Origin: Nothopassalora personata
Lineage: Eukaryota > Ascomycota > Dothideomycetes > Mycosphaerellales > Mycosphaerellaceae
Direction: 5' to 3'
Length of the DNA stretch: 64,000 bases
Assembly (NCBI GenBank): GCA_033816765.1
Contig: CM066292.1
Location: 186,001-250,000, forward strand
Made by a program: the position numbers and the translations under genes. Shown one piece after another: positions 12,601 through 22,814 of the stretch. The notes beneath the pieces are model-generated. The model was not told the origin of the DNA and ran no database searches. It was given only the letters and a program-made list of their open reading frames with translations. Each line of letters starts with the position of its first letter. Positions within the stretch are counted from its first letter, which is position 1.

Positions 12601-12799
12601 TGATTAATAATAAGCTATTCGGGTACCCGGAGCCGGTCGACACCTATCTAGTTAAAATCCGGAAAACACGACATCTCGGGGACTAATATTCTAAGGGCTC
12701 TTAGCAGCTTACTTAGGTTATAGAAACTAGGACCCGGCCCGATAGTATTACCCGTGCTAAGTACCGCCGACTAGTAAAGAAGAGCGTTAATTTCTTTAT

Positions 12800-13560
12800 C
12801 CGGGACTAATTGCTATTCTTCTAGAAGCGCCGAGGAGCACCGTTACAACTTGTAATTAACGATAATAAGGCTTAGAAGGAGATCGTTATAGAGTGCTATA
12901 AGAGACACGGTTACCGTAGCGCTAAGGTCGTGTACAACCTTATTTCCGATCGGTATTACTAGGACGGGTGCTTCGCCGATGTCTCTACGTAGGTTCGAAG
13001 TTATGCTCCTTATAGGTTTCGCGAAGGCAACTAGCGCGCTAGTGAGCTTCACTTATCGAGCCCTTAGGTCATTAGTAAGAAGTGGTACTCGGACCCCGTC
13101 TAGGTGCATAAAAATAGATACCTCCTAGTTACGCGCGAAGCACTTAGTAACTAGATCGAGGCTAGAGTAACAAGGGCACCTCCTAGCTCTAAGACGGTTA
13201 CTAAGTTTCTATACGAAGATATCTTCTATAGGCACGGCTACTATGCTAAAATTGTGCTTAATAACGCTACGGTTTATGCGGCTAAGGTTAAGCGGTTGCT
13301 CGTGGGGCTTAGTGTTCGAAGGATTCGAATATTACCGTACTATCCGTAGTCTAATGCTCCGGTCGAGGCTAGACACCGTCCGATTCTTATAGCGTTAGTA
13401 AAGCTTATAAGGAACACATACCGCGGATAGGAATAATAGGTACCCGCTGTGTTATAGGCTAATAGGACTACGACCTGTCGTACTACTAGAATGACGCTAG
13501 CTTAGGTCCTATATAGCTATCGTACGATTCTACTAATTGAGGTTAAGCACCCGACGTAGG
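12800..13560 (+). pseudogene. Gypsy-2 integrase
   Basis: A H-H zinc-binding-like region (YKRHGYR...) at ~12895 precedes the core. This contains HKNRYLLVTREALSN (~13110) and a block ending LPYYP-SNAPVEARHRP (~13335-13380), which corresponds to the usual P-x-x-x-G-x-x-E region around the third catalytic residue. Internal TAGs are frequent. Confidence 0.65.
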
Positions 13561-14339
13561 CGAATTACTAATAGGGATCGGTAAGAACGACTAAGGACCT
13601 GCTTGCTATACGTGCGCGTCAACTCTAGGCTCGAGACCTTAGTTTAGAAGAGCTATATACTCGAAGGAAGCGACTAAGAGAACTTAGTAAGAACTACTTT
13701 AATTCTCACCGGAATATTAACTCTATTAGTTTCTAGAAAGGCGACCTTATTATGAGATTCGACAAGCTATATAAGGATAACTTCTTACGTAAGATCGGTT
13801 ACCAATAGTAAGGTCTATATCGGGTGTCTATTGTCTCTAGGGAATTTAGTACCTATATTCTTAAGGAACTTAATAGCACGCTAATGAAGGGTGTTTAAGC
13901 ACGAGAAAACCTTAAGCTAGTTCTAGAACTTCGCCCGGATAACATAGGAGTACTAAGCTTAGATAATAGGACCGATCTCGTAATAGGGGAGGGAGAAGTC
14001 GCTAATAGCGTCGCTAATAGCGAAGACAGTAGTAATTCGAACGAGATCGAGCCTATCGCCGACGAAGACGTACTACCTATAGGAGTTAACGAAAGGGGAT
14101 CGTATCCTAAACCGGAATCTAAGAAGCTATAGGTTAGGCCTTATAACCTTTCTATAGCCGAAATTTCACAGTTTAGTAGGATCGAGGCTAAGAACTAATT
14201 AGTTAGTAATAGCGTACGGAGTTCACTTCCCTTAGGCATGTGTTGCACATGCCCTTCAGTTTATTAAGTCGATTCGGTTATCTAGACTTCACTTTATAGG
14301 GTGTTCTTACCTTAGTTAGACCTTAGTTAGTAGAGTTAC

Positions 14340-14365
14340 ATTTACCGGTCCCGGGACCGGTAAAT
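14340..14365. repeat. 26-bp perfect palindrome (Gypsy-2 internal copy 2)
   Basis: This is identical to 10504-10529. It is followed directly by GGATCACGTGACA, so the palindrome and a CACGTG motif are paired here as in the LTRs. A GGCATGTG/CACATGCC hairpin lies just upstream at about 14236-14254. Confidence 0.85.
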
Positions 14366-14689
14366 TGGATCACGTGACAGCGTGGCATGCCCCTACCGAA
14401 TGCTCACCTAGGTGGTTACTAGTACTAGTTTTCGGTTACATGTAGGGTTATCGGACCTTTAGTATAACCTTAATAGTACTGCTCTTACTACTTATAAGAC
14501 CGGTCTCGGCGCTACTGCCTTGTAACGGTTATAGGGACATACGCTAAGAGGCATACTTAAGCGTAGCTCTCTACCTGCTACTTCCTCTCCTTTTCTTTAA
14601 ATACTAACACTATTACTAGAGCTACTAACACATCCATCTACTACTACTATATACATTAGACGGTTCTTTAGCCTCTCTCTCTTTACGAC

Positions 14690-17600
14690 CTTAACCTTCT
14701 TTAAAGCCCCTACCCCGACACTAAGCTTTTAAAGCTTACTAACACTCTAGAGTGGCACTACGAGATAGCTAGCTCTTTCGATCTTACTGCTAGCGAATCC
14801 CAGTTATTATAGCTTTAGCTAGTCTATCGTTACGCCCGGCTAGCTCGAGCATAGCGCTTACTAGTACTATTACTAGGCTCACCCGCCTACCTTAGACCTT
14901 GTTCGAGTCCCTTCGCCTACCGGACAACGTTAAGCATGTCCTTACTAACACGAATACACCGAAGTCCGCCGCTAATGTTATGTTCCGGGAGCTCAATCCT
15001 TAGAAGCGGGTTAAGGTGTTAAAGGACTTCTATAAGGGCTTCGAGAAGGTGTTCGAAGACTACTCCGTCTAGGTTAACCTGTTTTTTTTCGAGGAAGTTA
15101 AGAGCGGCATAGGTAAGAGCTACTAGGATGAATTCCTTAGTAATAAGAAGCTCGATGTCTTGTTTCCTATCGTCGGTAAGATTCGTAAGACCGGGTTAGA
15201 GATTCGTAACCGAGAGAAGACTCTTCGAGCTACGCTTACCCGCTACTGGCTATAGTAGATAGATAACAAGATTCTTAATCGACGCGTTATCTCCGAGCTT
15301 TGCAGTACTAACAGCGGGCGCCGCTAGTTTACGGCCTTTATTAACAAGTACCTAGATTACAGTAGGGCTGTTAGTAGAATTTAGAGGGCACTAATCTAGC
15401 GTATAAGAATCGGCCGTAAGGGCATAGATCGTAAGCGAATTCTAGAGCCTAGTAATCTTACCCGGTGCGATAGGGAGGCTAAAGCACGTAGCATTAATCC
15501 GCAGTCGGCTAAGAGTAGGGAGATCATTAGAAGACACCGCCTAGCCGTCTATAAGGATAACCTTCTATACTTTATGGAGGGTACTATTACTAAGAAGTCC
15601 GCGTCCCTAGAGGATAGTATAGATTAACCTAGACTATCTAGCTAGCAACAGCCTTAGCCACGTTAGCTACTACCGGGTAGTAAAGGTAAAGGACGTATAA
15701 AGAGTACTACGCTAACTCTACTAGCCTCTACCTAGCCTATAGTCCTATTAAGAGGAGGTTGTAAGTCCAGTCGACTTAAGTAGCTCCGTATAGGCGAAAG
15801 CATAGGTAAGGGCATAACTACGCCTACTCAATCCTCGCCTAACCGAACGCTAGACGGCGCTCCTATACGCGAAGGCAGTCCGCTAGGTATACCGGTTAGT
15901 ACCCTACGATCCACTCCGGCCCTAACTAAGAATAGTAATCCGATGCTTACTATGTTACCTTCGGCTATAATTAGGGATGTATTAGTCTTTAAGGATTAGA
16001 TCCTATAAGAAGACAAGGCCCTCCGGATTAAGCGCGCTAACTGCACCTATAATGAGCGGTACTATAGCATTAAGTTTAGAAACTCGATTAATGTAGATAG
16101 CATTAACTAGCTACCTAAGTACCGGATGGCGGGCCTTAAGATACTCGAATATGCTGTCTCGGACGTTCTTAAGAGGGATGGCAAGGTTAGCGCTATAATG
16201 TGCGATTAGTATGTTCGAGATTTCTACTATAAGGCCCTCTACTTCGTTACGAATCCCGGTATTACCGCTAATACCCTACATAAGCGCGCGCTCAAGGTCC
16301 AAGACTAGCTCTTTAAAGGCAAGAGTTTTTTAGCTATTAAGGTGAAGAATGGGTCGTGGTTTCGCCCTAATAAGCGTAGTTAGAAGACTATTAACCCGCT
16401 TAGCTGCCTCCGTGTTCGAGGCAAGGTCGGTACTACGAGTAGCATCGTTACGTATACTAACTATAACTAGATCCTCGACAAATTCGGCATTAATAAAGCT
16501 AACTAAGCCGATCTTAATAGTACCGGTACCTACATTAATAGTAACATGCTATACTAGTCTAATAACGCTAAACTGGCACCGCGGGTTAAAATAGTTAGAG
16601 AAATGATAAGTCGAGAATTCGACGTGTACCGATAGTACCTACGAGAATTGAATAAGGTTAGTAACGGCGGCGTCTACTAGAACATGTAGTATTCTCTAAG
16701 CTAATAGATTATGCGACAAGACCCCGGGCTATAGCTCTTATAAGTAGCGCTACACCCTTAGCACTGCACTCGGTTCATCTCCTTCCCTAGGCCTACGATT
16801 TTTAGCTTTAATAGGGCTCATTAGGGGGGTAACGCAAACACTATAGTGTAGTATACTAGGGTCGACTTAAACCTCGAAATTGAAAACTACTAGACTAGTA
16901 ACCGGCTTAACATACTGTACTCTCTTAACTTAGAGGACACTAGTGGGCCGGAGTTTTTACACGGTTTTCATAAGCAAGGGAATGCTAGAGAGTTTATCTA
17001 GTAGTGCCGGATTAACGACTGCATAGAAGACGGCCGATTTAAGCGTTTCTTCTCGGTTAGGGTCTAGAATTACCTAAGTAAGAACAGCATTAGCTAGTTT
17101 AGAGAGGACCTAAGCGCTAGGCAAATGCGGGTGACTACTATAGGCGTTCTAATAAGGTAGGCCGTACATAAGAAGACGCTACGCTAGATTAACCCTTACT
17201 TTATCGAGATCCGCGACGATAACTATCTTAAACTCTAGAGAAGCTAGAGTATGCACTAGGTAATAGACCTCTATCGTAACTTTAAGACGCTAAGTAAGAG
17301 CGCTACGGGGTTTAAGTATCGACGCCTAGTACCCGGCCATCCTTTTCCTACGGCCGTACACCTTAGTAGCATTAGCCCTCTATCCGATGCCCTAGCGGGT
17401 TTAAAGTCTTAGAACGATAACAAAGTCATCCTTAATGCTAGAAGGTAGCTTAATGCTACGGTCCGCCTAGACTCGGAGCTCTTCGATAAGAAGATGCATA
17501 ATTAGCGCGTCCGAGCTATGAAATTAATAGACAAGTAGCTTAGCTTAGTTACTACTCTCGAGTAGATGTGCTTCATAAGCGAAGGGCGTAATAAGAGCTT

Positions 17601-17722
17601 CTTCCGCAACTACTATAGGAACTTTACTAGCTAGCTACTTAGGGACGCGTCTAGTAAGACTAGTGTTAGCTACGACAACGAGTAGGTCTAGACAAAGGAG
17701 TTGTGTGAGAATGAGTAGAACT
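14690..17722 (+). pseudogene. Gypsy-2 extra 3' sense reading frame, function unknown
   Basis: After integrase, the plus strand keeps one dominant frame for about 3 kb, interrupted mainly by TAG. From about 15930 to 17720 it reads almost continuously as a charged globular protein, for example RANCTYNERYYSIKF and EFLHGFHKQGNAREF. It ends at the TGA around 17720, shortly before the 3' LTR. No familiar domain is recognised. It may be an accessory or captured gene. Gypsy elements usually end soon after integrase or the chromodomain, so the length of this region is unusual. Confidence 0.5.
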
Positions 17723-17795
17723 GAGTGGTTAGTACGGGTTTATGAGCTCCTAGTTTCTAGTTGATTTCCGGCTATAGCTATAGCCTATAGGATTC

Positions 17796-17895
17796 TAGTT
17801 CTAATTCTAGTTCTAATTCTAGTTCTAATTCTAGTTCTAATTCTAGTTCTAATTCTAGTTCTAATCCTAGTTCTAATACTAGTTCTAATGCTTCG
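17796..17895 (+). repeat. 12-bp tandem array, unit AGTTCTAATTCT
   Basis: About eight head-to-tail copies lie just after the extra Gypsy-2 reading frame. They drift towards AGTTCTAATCCT/ACT at the right end. Confidence 0.85.
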
Positions 17896-18377
17896 GATAC
17901 AGATGCTTCTAGTCCTTAGATCTTACTTGTTTCTTATAGTTACTTATCTTTCCTTAACTCACTTTCTAGTTACGCGGTGGGCTCGCCTTTAGATTTATTA
18001 GGTTACTAGTACTAACGCTCACTTGTCTTATGAATGGCGTTCACGTTATTCGACTATCTAGCCCGCTCGATTAATGCTAACATAGCTATCTATTCCCTCG
18101 CTAGTTTCGTAGCATGCGTTAGTGTAGTGCGACGGATGCGAGTCGCGGTTATTAACGTCATTATTACGGTCTCTATTAGAAGGATCCTTTCGATCTTCAT
18201 AAACTGTCGCTAGTAGGCCCTAGGATTGCCTAACATCTTATATGTTAAGCTAAATGGTAGGGTGAGCTACTGTGCTACTATAAGATTACCTTAGCTTATA
18301 GCGACTAACTGCGCTACCTGTGTTGCCCGGGCTTACTGCTTTAGAACCTAAGGACAGGTTCGTAATGGGGGAGGATA

Positions 18378-18753
18378 TATTAACGACTAATAGGTTGTAT
18401 TAACCTTAGGTTTAGAGGGGGGGGGAGTCCCTTAGGTCTAACTTGCCCTAATTTCATTTAGGTTTAATTGGACATTTAGGTAAGCTAGCAGGACCTAGTA
18501 TGGCTGTTAAGATATATAATGCGTAGCTAAGCATTGTAAGCGTAGCATCAAGGCATTAATTCAATTTATACCTCTCGAGTAGAGGGCATAGGGGTTTAGG
18601 TCCGCTAATCCTCTTGTTTTATCTAGCTACTGCGCTACTCGTTACGTGACCTGATTTCACGGTCCCGGGACCGGCAAATACCTCTACTTATATAAGCGCC
18701 GCTCTACACCACTACAACTCGGATAGGCCTACATAGGGTAGTTAGTAGACATT
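18378..18753 (+). repeat. Gypsy-2 3' LTR
   Basis: This is 376 bp and matches 6815-7190 with about fifteen transitions. The right target duplication ACTAG is at 18754-18758, after which the Gypsy-1 integrase frame resumes. Confidence 0.88.
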
Positions 18754-18758
18754 ACTAG

Positions 18759-19460
18759 ATAGACTTATCCGATACTACGGATTCCCTTAAGCGTTTATAA
18801 CGGATAGAGATAAGCTATTTACATCGAACTACTAGAAGACGCTTATAGGAACGATCGGAATTAAACATAAGCTATTAATAGCATATTATCCGGAGATAGA
18901 CGGGTAGAACGAAAGGATAAACTAAACGCTAGAACAATACCTACGACACTACATTAACTACGCATAAGACAACTAGGTTTTATTACAACTAATAGCGTAG
19001 ATTGCACTAAACAACCATAAATTAGAGACAACTTTAACGATACTATTCTATACGAACTTTAGTAAAGATCCTAACCTATTCGGAACACCTAGATCCTACC
19101 TATAAGCCGAAAGAGCAATCGTAACGACGGATACTATTAAGGAAGTGCATAAAGAAACACGTAAGGCGATCGAAGATATATAACGTAAACTGTCTTAACA
19201 ACGGTAAGACACGAGAAAAATAGCACCTCTACTAAAAGAGGGGGATAAGGTCTATCTCCTTATAAAAAACTTAAGAACAAGAAGAAAGACTAAGAAACTA
19301 GATTACGTTAAGGTCGGACTATTTTTTATCGATAAAGTCGTAGGACTAGTTAACTACCGACTATGACTACTACTAGACGTAAAAATCCACCTAGTCTTCT
19401 ATATCTCTAAGCTAGAACTAGCGGACACCGAGACACCTTGCTAAGAGAGCTTCCATTTCG
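18759..19460 (+). pseudogene. Gypsy-1 integrase, C-terminal half
   Basis: The translation continues the integrase from 6814: a RYYGFP block, then a TGR-x-E-R-x-N-type region (~18900) and LNNHKLETT-x-T-x-F-Y-TNFSKDPNLFGTP (~19010-19090). The same segment survives as an open stretch in Gypsy-3 at 61322-61513 (minus), confirming family membership. Confidence 0.75.
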
Positions 19461-19464
19461 AGCC

Positions 19465-19620
19465 GGAAGTAGAAAACGAATTCGAAGTCGAAAGAATCCT
19501 AGACAGAAGAGGTTAGCGATACCTTAATAAGTAGAAAGGATACAACGAATTAGAAAATACCTAGGAATTAAAAGAACACCTATAGAACTGTTAGCAAAGG
19601 ATCTAGGAGTACTAAAAACG
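19465..19620 (+). pseudogene. Gypsy-1 chromodomain
   Basis: The frame reads EFEVERILDRRG*RYLNK*KGYNELENT*ELKEHL, where each stop sits at a Gln or Trp position of a canonical chromodomain (Y-L-V-K-W-x-G-Y...W-E-P-x-x-x-L). Gypsy chromodomains are thought to guide integration to heterochromatin. Gypsy-3, -4 and -5 carry the same module. Confidence 0.7.
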
Positions 19621-19663
19621 TACTAATAGATCGACCTCCGCTAGAGACTAATCTACTAGAAAG

Positions 19664-19787
19664 TAGTTAAAGTAGGAATCGAACCTACGACCTTAGGATA
19701 CCTTTAACGAACCTTCGCCTAAGGGTAAGGAGAATTTATTAATATATAGGTTATGCCCCGACGCTCTAACTACTAAGCTACATAACC
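19664..19787 (-). tRNA. tRNA-like sequence, possibly an intron-containing Met-type tRNA pseudogene
   Basis: On the minus strand the sequence starts GGTTATG, has an A-box-like TAGCTTAGTAGTTAGAGCG with a plausible D stem. It ends with a perfect T arm (GTAGG-TTCGATT-CCTAC) followed by a seven-base segment that pairs with the start except at one or two positions. AAGGTCGTAGGTTCGA matches the common elongator-Met context, and CAT sits near the anticodon position, with an extra ~50 nt that could be an intron. The anticodon stem is poor. RIP or decay is likely. It is not visible in Gypsy-3 at the equivalent place. Confidence 0.4.
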
Positions 19788-19854
19788 GGTTTCAATAAGG
19801 GAAACGGAGAACTTACAAATAAATACCCTAATAAGTTTCTACCCCTAGGGACTC

Positions 19855-20150
19855 GCCCTAGGACTCTACCCTAGAAAGCGCCGCCTAGTCGTTTACGGGT
19901 ATCTCTAGGATATCCGAGAAAGAAACTAGCGAAGGCGACACCTCTACCCCCGACGCCTACTTAAGAGACGCTAGCTCCTCGCGCACCTCCTTCTCTTTAA
20001 TCTTCTTAAGCTCTAGCTTAAGCTTATCGCGCGAATCGCGAAGACGTTCCTACTCTAGACGAGAAAGACGCACGTCGTAGTCCTTATTAGCCTTTTCGAA
20101 TATAGGCCGAACACTTCCTAGACCGAGAACCTACGATATACTTTACTACT
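19855..20150 (-). pseudogene. antisense coiled-coil-like reading frame in Gypsy-1
   Basis: On the strand opposite to the element, between chromodomain and 3' LTR, one frame reads as a charged helical protein (KANKDYDVRLSRLE, KLKLELKKIKEKEVREEL). It is broken only by TAG codons where Gln is expected. Gypsy-3 and Gypsy-4 have antisense frames at the same relative place. The function is unknown. Confidence 0.5.
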
Positions 20151-20333
20151 ACGCCCGAGGATCGAGACTTCTAACAATTCGTATATAGAGCTATTTTAAT
20201 ACTAGAAATTTCAGTATCTAGAGTAAGTCGTTAACGGCGTTTATAGGAGGAAGAAGACATAGTTAACTATTACTATAAGAAATAATAACGGCTTATGAAG
20301 CTTCGGGACGAAGCTAGGCTAAAAAGGGGATAG

Positions 20334-20737
20334 TGTTACGGAATAATTCCTATAGACCCTAGAATTATAATAACGAGACGAGCACGTAATTTATCCTACC
20401 TAAGCGCTTAGACTTAGGATGATTAGACTGCTTATGCTTAGACTAATTAGGCTACTTATACTTAGAATGATTAGACTAATTACCGAGATCTACGAATTTC
20501 CTTTATATTTAGGAACGCTAAGAATCCCTTATACTTTTGATGCGTTTGACTTACTGTTCAATATCACTGTTTAGAATACACTATAATTTAACCTCTGCCT
20601 TACTGCTACTTAGTCTTTACAAGACAAGACAGCTACTGCTTTATTACTCTCCCTTAACTTTCTATCGGCCCGAGAACAAACCCGATTGAGCTTGTCTTCT
20701 TAACTTGTAATATTATTAGGTTATACTAAACCTAATA
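20334..20737 (+). repeat. Gypsy-1 3' LTR
   Basis: This is 404 bp, follows the polypurine tract AAAAAGGGGATAG, and is followed by the target duplication GGTAG at 20738-20742. It shares blocks with the solo LTR at 45508-45941 and the Gypsy-3 LTR. Confidence 0.88.
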
Positions 20738-20761
20738 GGTAGGTCCGGAAGGGGGTATAAT

Positions 20762-20905
20762 TATAAGGGGATTGCGTAACGGGCGTAGGTTACGTAACAT
20801 TAGTAAAGGGATATGTACCCGTGCTGTCCTCGGTTACTCGACCGTAAACACTGTACCTTTTAGTCGGGTTAGGTAGGGTATAAAGCACGGGACATCGCTC
20901 TTATA
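20762..20905 (+). repeat. TRIM copy 1, right LTR
   Basis: This is 144 bp and matches 1404-1547. It is preceded by GAAGGGGGTATAAT and followed by the right CTTAT duplication at 20906-20910. Confidence 0.75.
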
Positions 20906-20959
20906 CTTATACCCTATTTAGTATACTCTCTAATACCGTACGTACCCTATACGTAGGAA

Positions 20960-22000
20960 TACGTACCTATACGATAGGTAGTATCCTCTTAAGTTCCCTA
21001 CGTTACTACTCTACGCCTTAGATGTTATTAAAGCGTAGGTTAATAAAATATACGTACTCCTTAAGTAAGAACTATAGATACTCGATTAGGTTAAGATCCG
21101 GGCTATATAGCGGCTAATCTATAAGTACGTTTATACCGTGTTCTTTAAACTAACGTAACACCTTTCGAGCCTTATATATCAAAGCATTATCTTATATAAA
21201 TATAATCCTATTTATGTCGTCGTCCGAGTAGATTAGAAGTAGTCCTTCGTTAAGAACTTTAAGGTAGGAGACCGTAGAGTAGCCCTTCCTTAGAGAGTTT
21301 AGATTACGCCTTATTACTACTAATTTAGTACGTTTACCTTTATCGTAGATACCGGCCTATACTATTACTAATACGTCCTTACCTTTATAATATGTTTAGA
21401 TTATCTTACGGTCCTACTTCTAGTAGAATATATAAAAGCACTAGTCGCGTTTCTTACCTATTCCTTACTCTACGGAGCACTCGTCTTAAAAGAGGATGTT
21501 AAGCTACTCTTAAATAGTAAGATACTCCAATTTTAACGCGAAGGTAAGTTAGAGCCTTACGTATTTAGGTATAAGTACTAGTCTCTTCGCTACTTTCTAT
21601 TTTTTAATATTATAGATATTAAGAAGTTATTAAATCGTAACGCGCTTAACTTCTAGATAGAGGTTACGGATACGCTTAGTATAAGAATACTCTAGATTCT
21701 TCGTGCCGCATTAACGATACGCCGTATCTTACGACGCGACTATATCTTCTTAGGGCGGCTACTACGGTATACTAAGGTTATAGTACCTGTCTTAGTAATG
21801 TTCTTAATTACGGTCTAGATAGTAGATTTAGGGATTTTCTCCTACTTTAAGATCTCGGTTAGTATATTACTATAATGCTATACCCTACATACCTAGGATC
21901 TTAACGAAGGACTTAACTCGTGTCTAGCTACCCTATTTACTAATATAGGCGCTAACGGAGTGCGTAGTATTGCTATATTATAGTGTTAAAGAAGAAAGGT
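20960..22000 (-). pseudogene. RIP-degraded Tc1/mariner-type transposase
   Basis: On the minus strand, read through stops, the end of the catalytic domain is clear: a FI-DNAL-x-x-KARKVL-like block near 21195, then LID-PLYSPDLNLIEYL around 21075-21125, the counterpart of WPPYSPDLNPIEHLW. This is the DDE/D superfamily signature of Tc1/mariner elements. The N-terminal DNA-binding part should lie toward 22000 but is not readable with confidence. Terminal inverted repeats were not found. Confidence 0.65.
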
Positions 22001-22179
22001 AGAGAAACGTGTAAACGCGTCGCGTGAAAAATAACGTAGCGGGCCGGAGACTTTAGCGTAAGTACTATAGATATCTAGTCGGATATAATTATACTAACAT
22101 CTACTTTATCTAGAGTCCTTCTTAAGATAGGATTATAAGTATAAAGAACGTACTCTTTAATAAGACTACGTTCTATAAC

Positions 22180-22814
22180 TATAAGGGAATTACGTAATAG
22201 GCTCGGGTTACGTAACATTAGTAAACGGATATATACCCGTACTATACTCGGTTACTAACCGCGGACACTATACCTTTTAGTCGGGTTAGGTAAGGTGTAA
22301 AGTACGGGACATCGCTCTTATAAGAGTGTCTACGGTTACTAGTTTACCTAAGGTTTAGGTTTTAAGTCTTAGCTACGTAAGATAGATTATATTTCGAGCC
22401 TTAGTAGAAGATAGATTCCTATTTCTCTCGCTAGCGAGCTAAGAGACTAGTCGTACGGAGACTACGTGTCGTAATTGGTCTATTGGTTACGATTACGTAC
22501 GTAGGCGTTTCGTACGTGCGTAGCGTAATCGGTCTATTAGTTCCGATTACGATACGTAGGCGTTTTATACGCGCGTATGACTAGTAGTTTCGGAGTTAAT
22601 ATTACTTAGTAATTAACAACGAAGAATTGTACCGCCTTACAGGGGCCGGTACGTTTAGAAGGGGGTATAATTATAAGGGGTTTACGTAACGGGCTCGGGG
22701 TACGTAACATTAGTAAAGGGATATATACCCGTGCTACCCTTAGTAGCTATCTACGGATACTATACCTTTTAGTCGGGTTAGGTTAGGTATAAAGTACGGG
22801 ACATCGCTCTTATA
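22180..22814 (+). mobile_element. TRIM copy 2 (complete miniature LTR element)
   Basis: The 143-bp LTRs at 22180-22322 and 22672-22814 bound a ~350-bp non-coding interior. Flanks are ATAAC (22175-22179) and ATAAT (22815-22819), a target duplication with one C/T change. The purine tract GAAGGGGGTATAAT precedes the 3' LTR. The interior carries a ~65-bp tandem duplication (the GTCTATTGGTTACGATTACG region) that copy 1 lacks. Confidence 0.75.

Larger units (their letters stand above)
6815..18753 (+). mobile_element. Gypsy-2, large LTR retrotransposon (11.9 kb) nested in Gypsy-1
   Basis: Identical-length 376-bp LTRs (6815-7190, 18378-18753) are flanked by ACTAG at 6810-6814 and 18754-18758. The plus strand carries gag with zinc knuckle, protease, RT with an FLDDIG catalytic box, RNase H and integrase, then about 3 kb of further sense-strand coding-like sequence. 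A purine tract, GGGGGAGGATA, precedes the 3' LTR. RIP stops are everywhere. The LTRs differ only by C/T and G/A changes apart from one length difference in a G run, so the element was probably young when RIP acted. Confidence 0.9.
1848..20737 (+). mobile_element. Gypsy-1 LTR retrotransposon (RIP-degraded, split by Gypsy-2)
   Basis: Two 404-bp LTRs (TGTTA...TAACA-type ends, partly mutated in the right copy) bound the element, with a GGTAG duplication at 1843-1847 and 20738-20742. The domain order on the plus strand is gag with zinc knuckle, retropepsin, reverse transcriptase, RNase H, integrase and chromodomain, typical of chromodomain-bearing Gypsy (chromovirus-like) elements. A polypurine tract, AAAAAGGGGATAG, abuts the 3' LTR. 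Gypsy-2 (6815-18753) interrupts the integrase; without it the element is about 7 kb. All frames carry many RIP-type stops, so it is inactive. Gypsy-3 belongs to the same family. Confidence 0.9.
1404..20905. mobile_element. TRIM copy 1 (miniature LTR element), split by Gypsy-1
   Basis: Two 144-bp terminal direct repeats (1404-1547 and 20762-20905) begin TATAAGGG and end CTCTTATA, as expected for TG...CA ends after RIP. The insertion is flanked by a perfect CTTAT duplication (1399-1403, 20906-20910). A purine-rich tract, GAAGGGGGTATAAT, precedes the right repeat. Removing Gypsy-1 leaves an element of about 0.6 kb with no coding capacity, which fits a terminal-repeat retrotransposon in miniature. 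A second copy at 22180-22814 confirms the structure. Confidence 0.75.
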
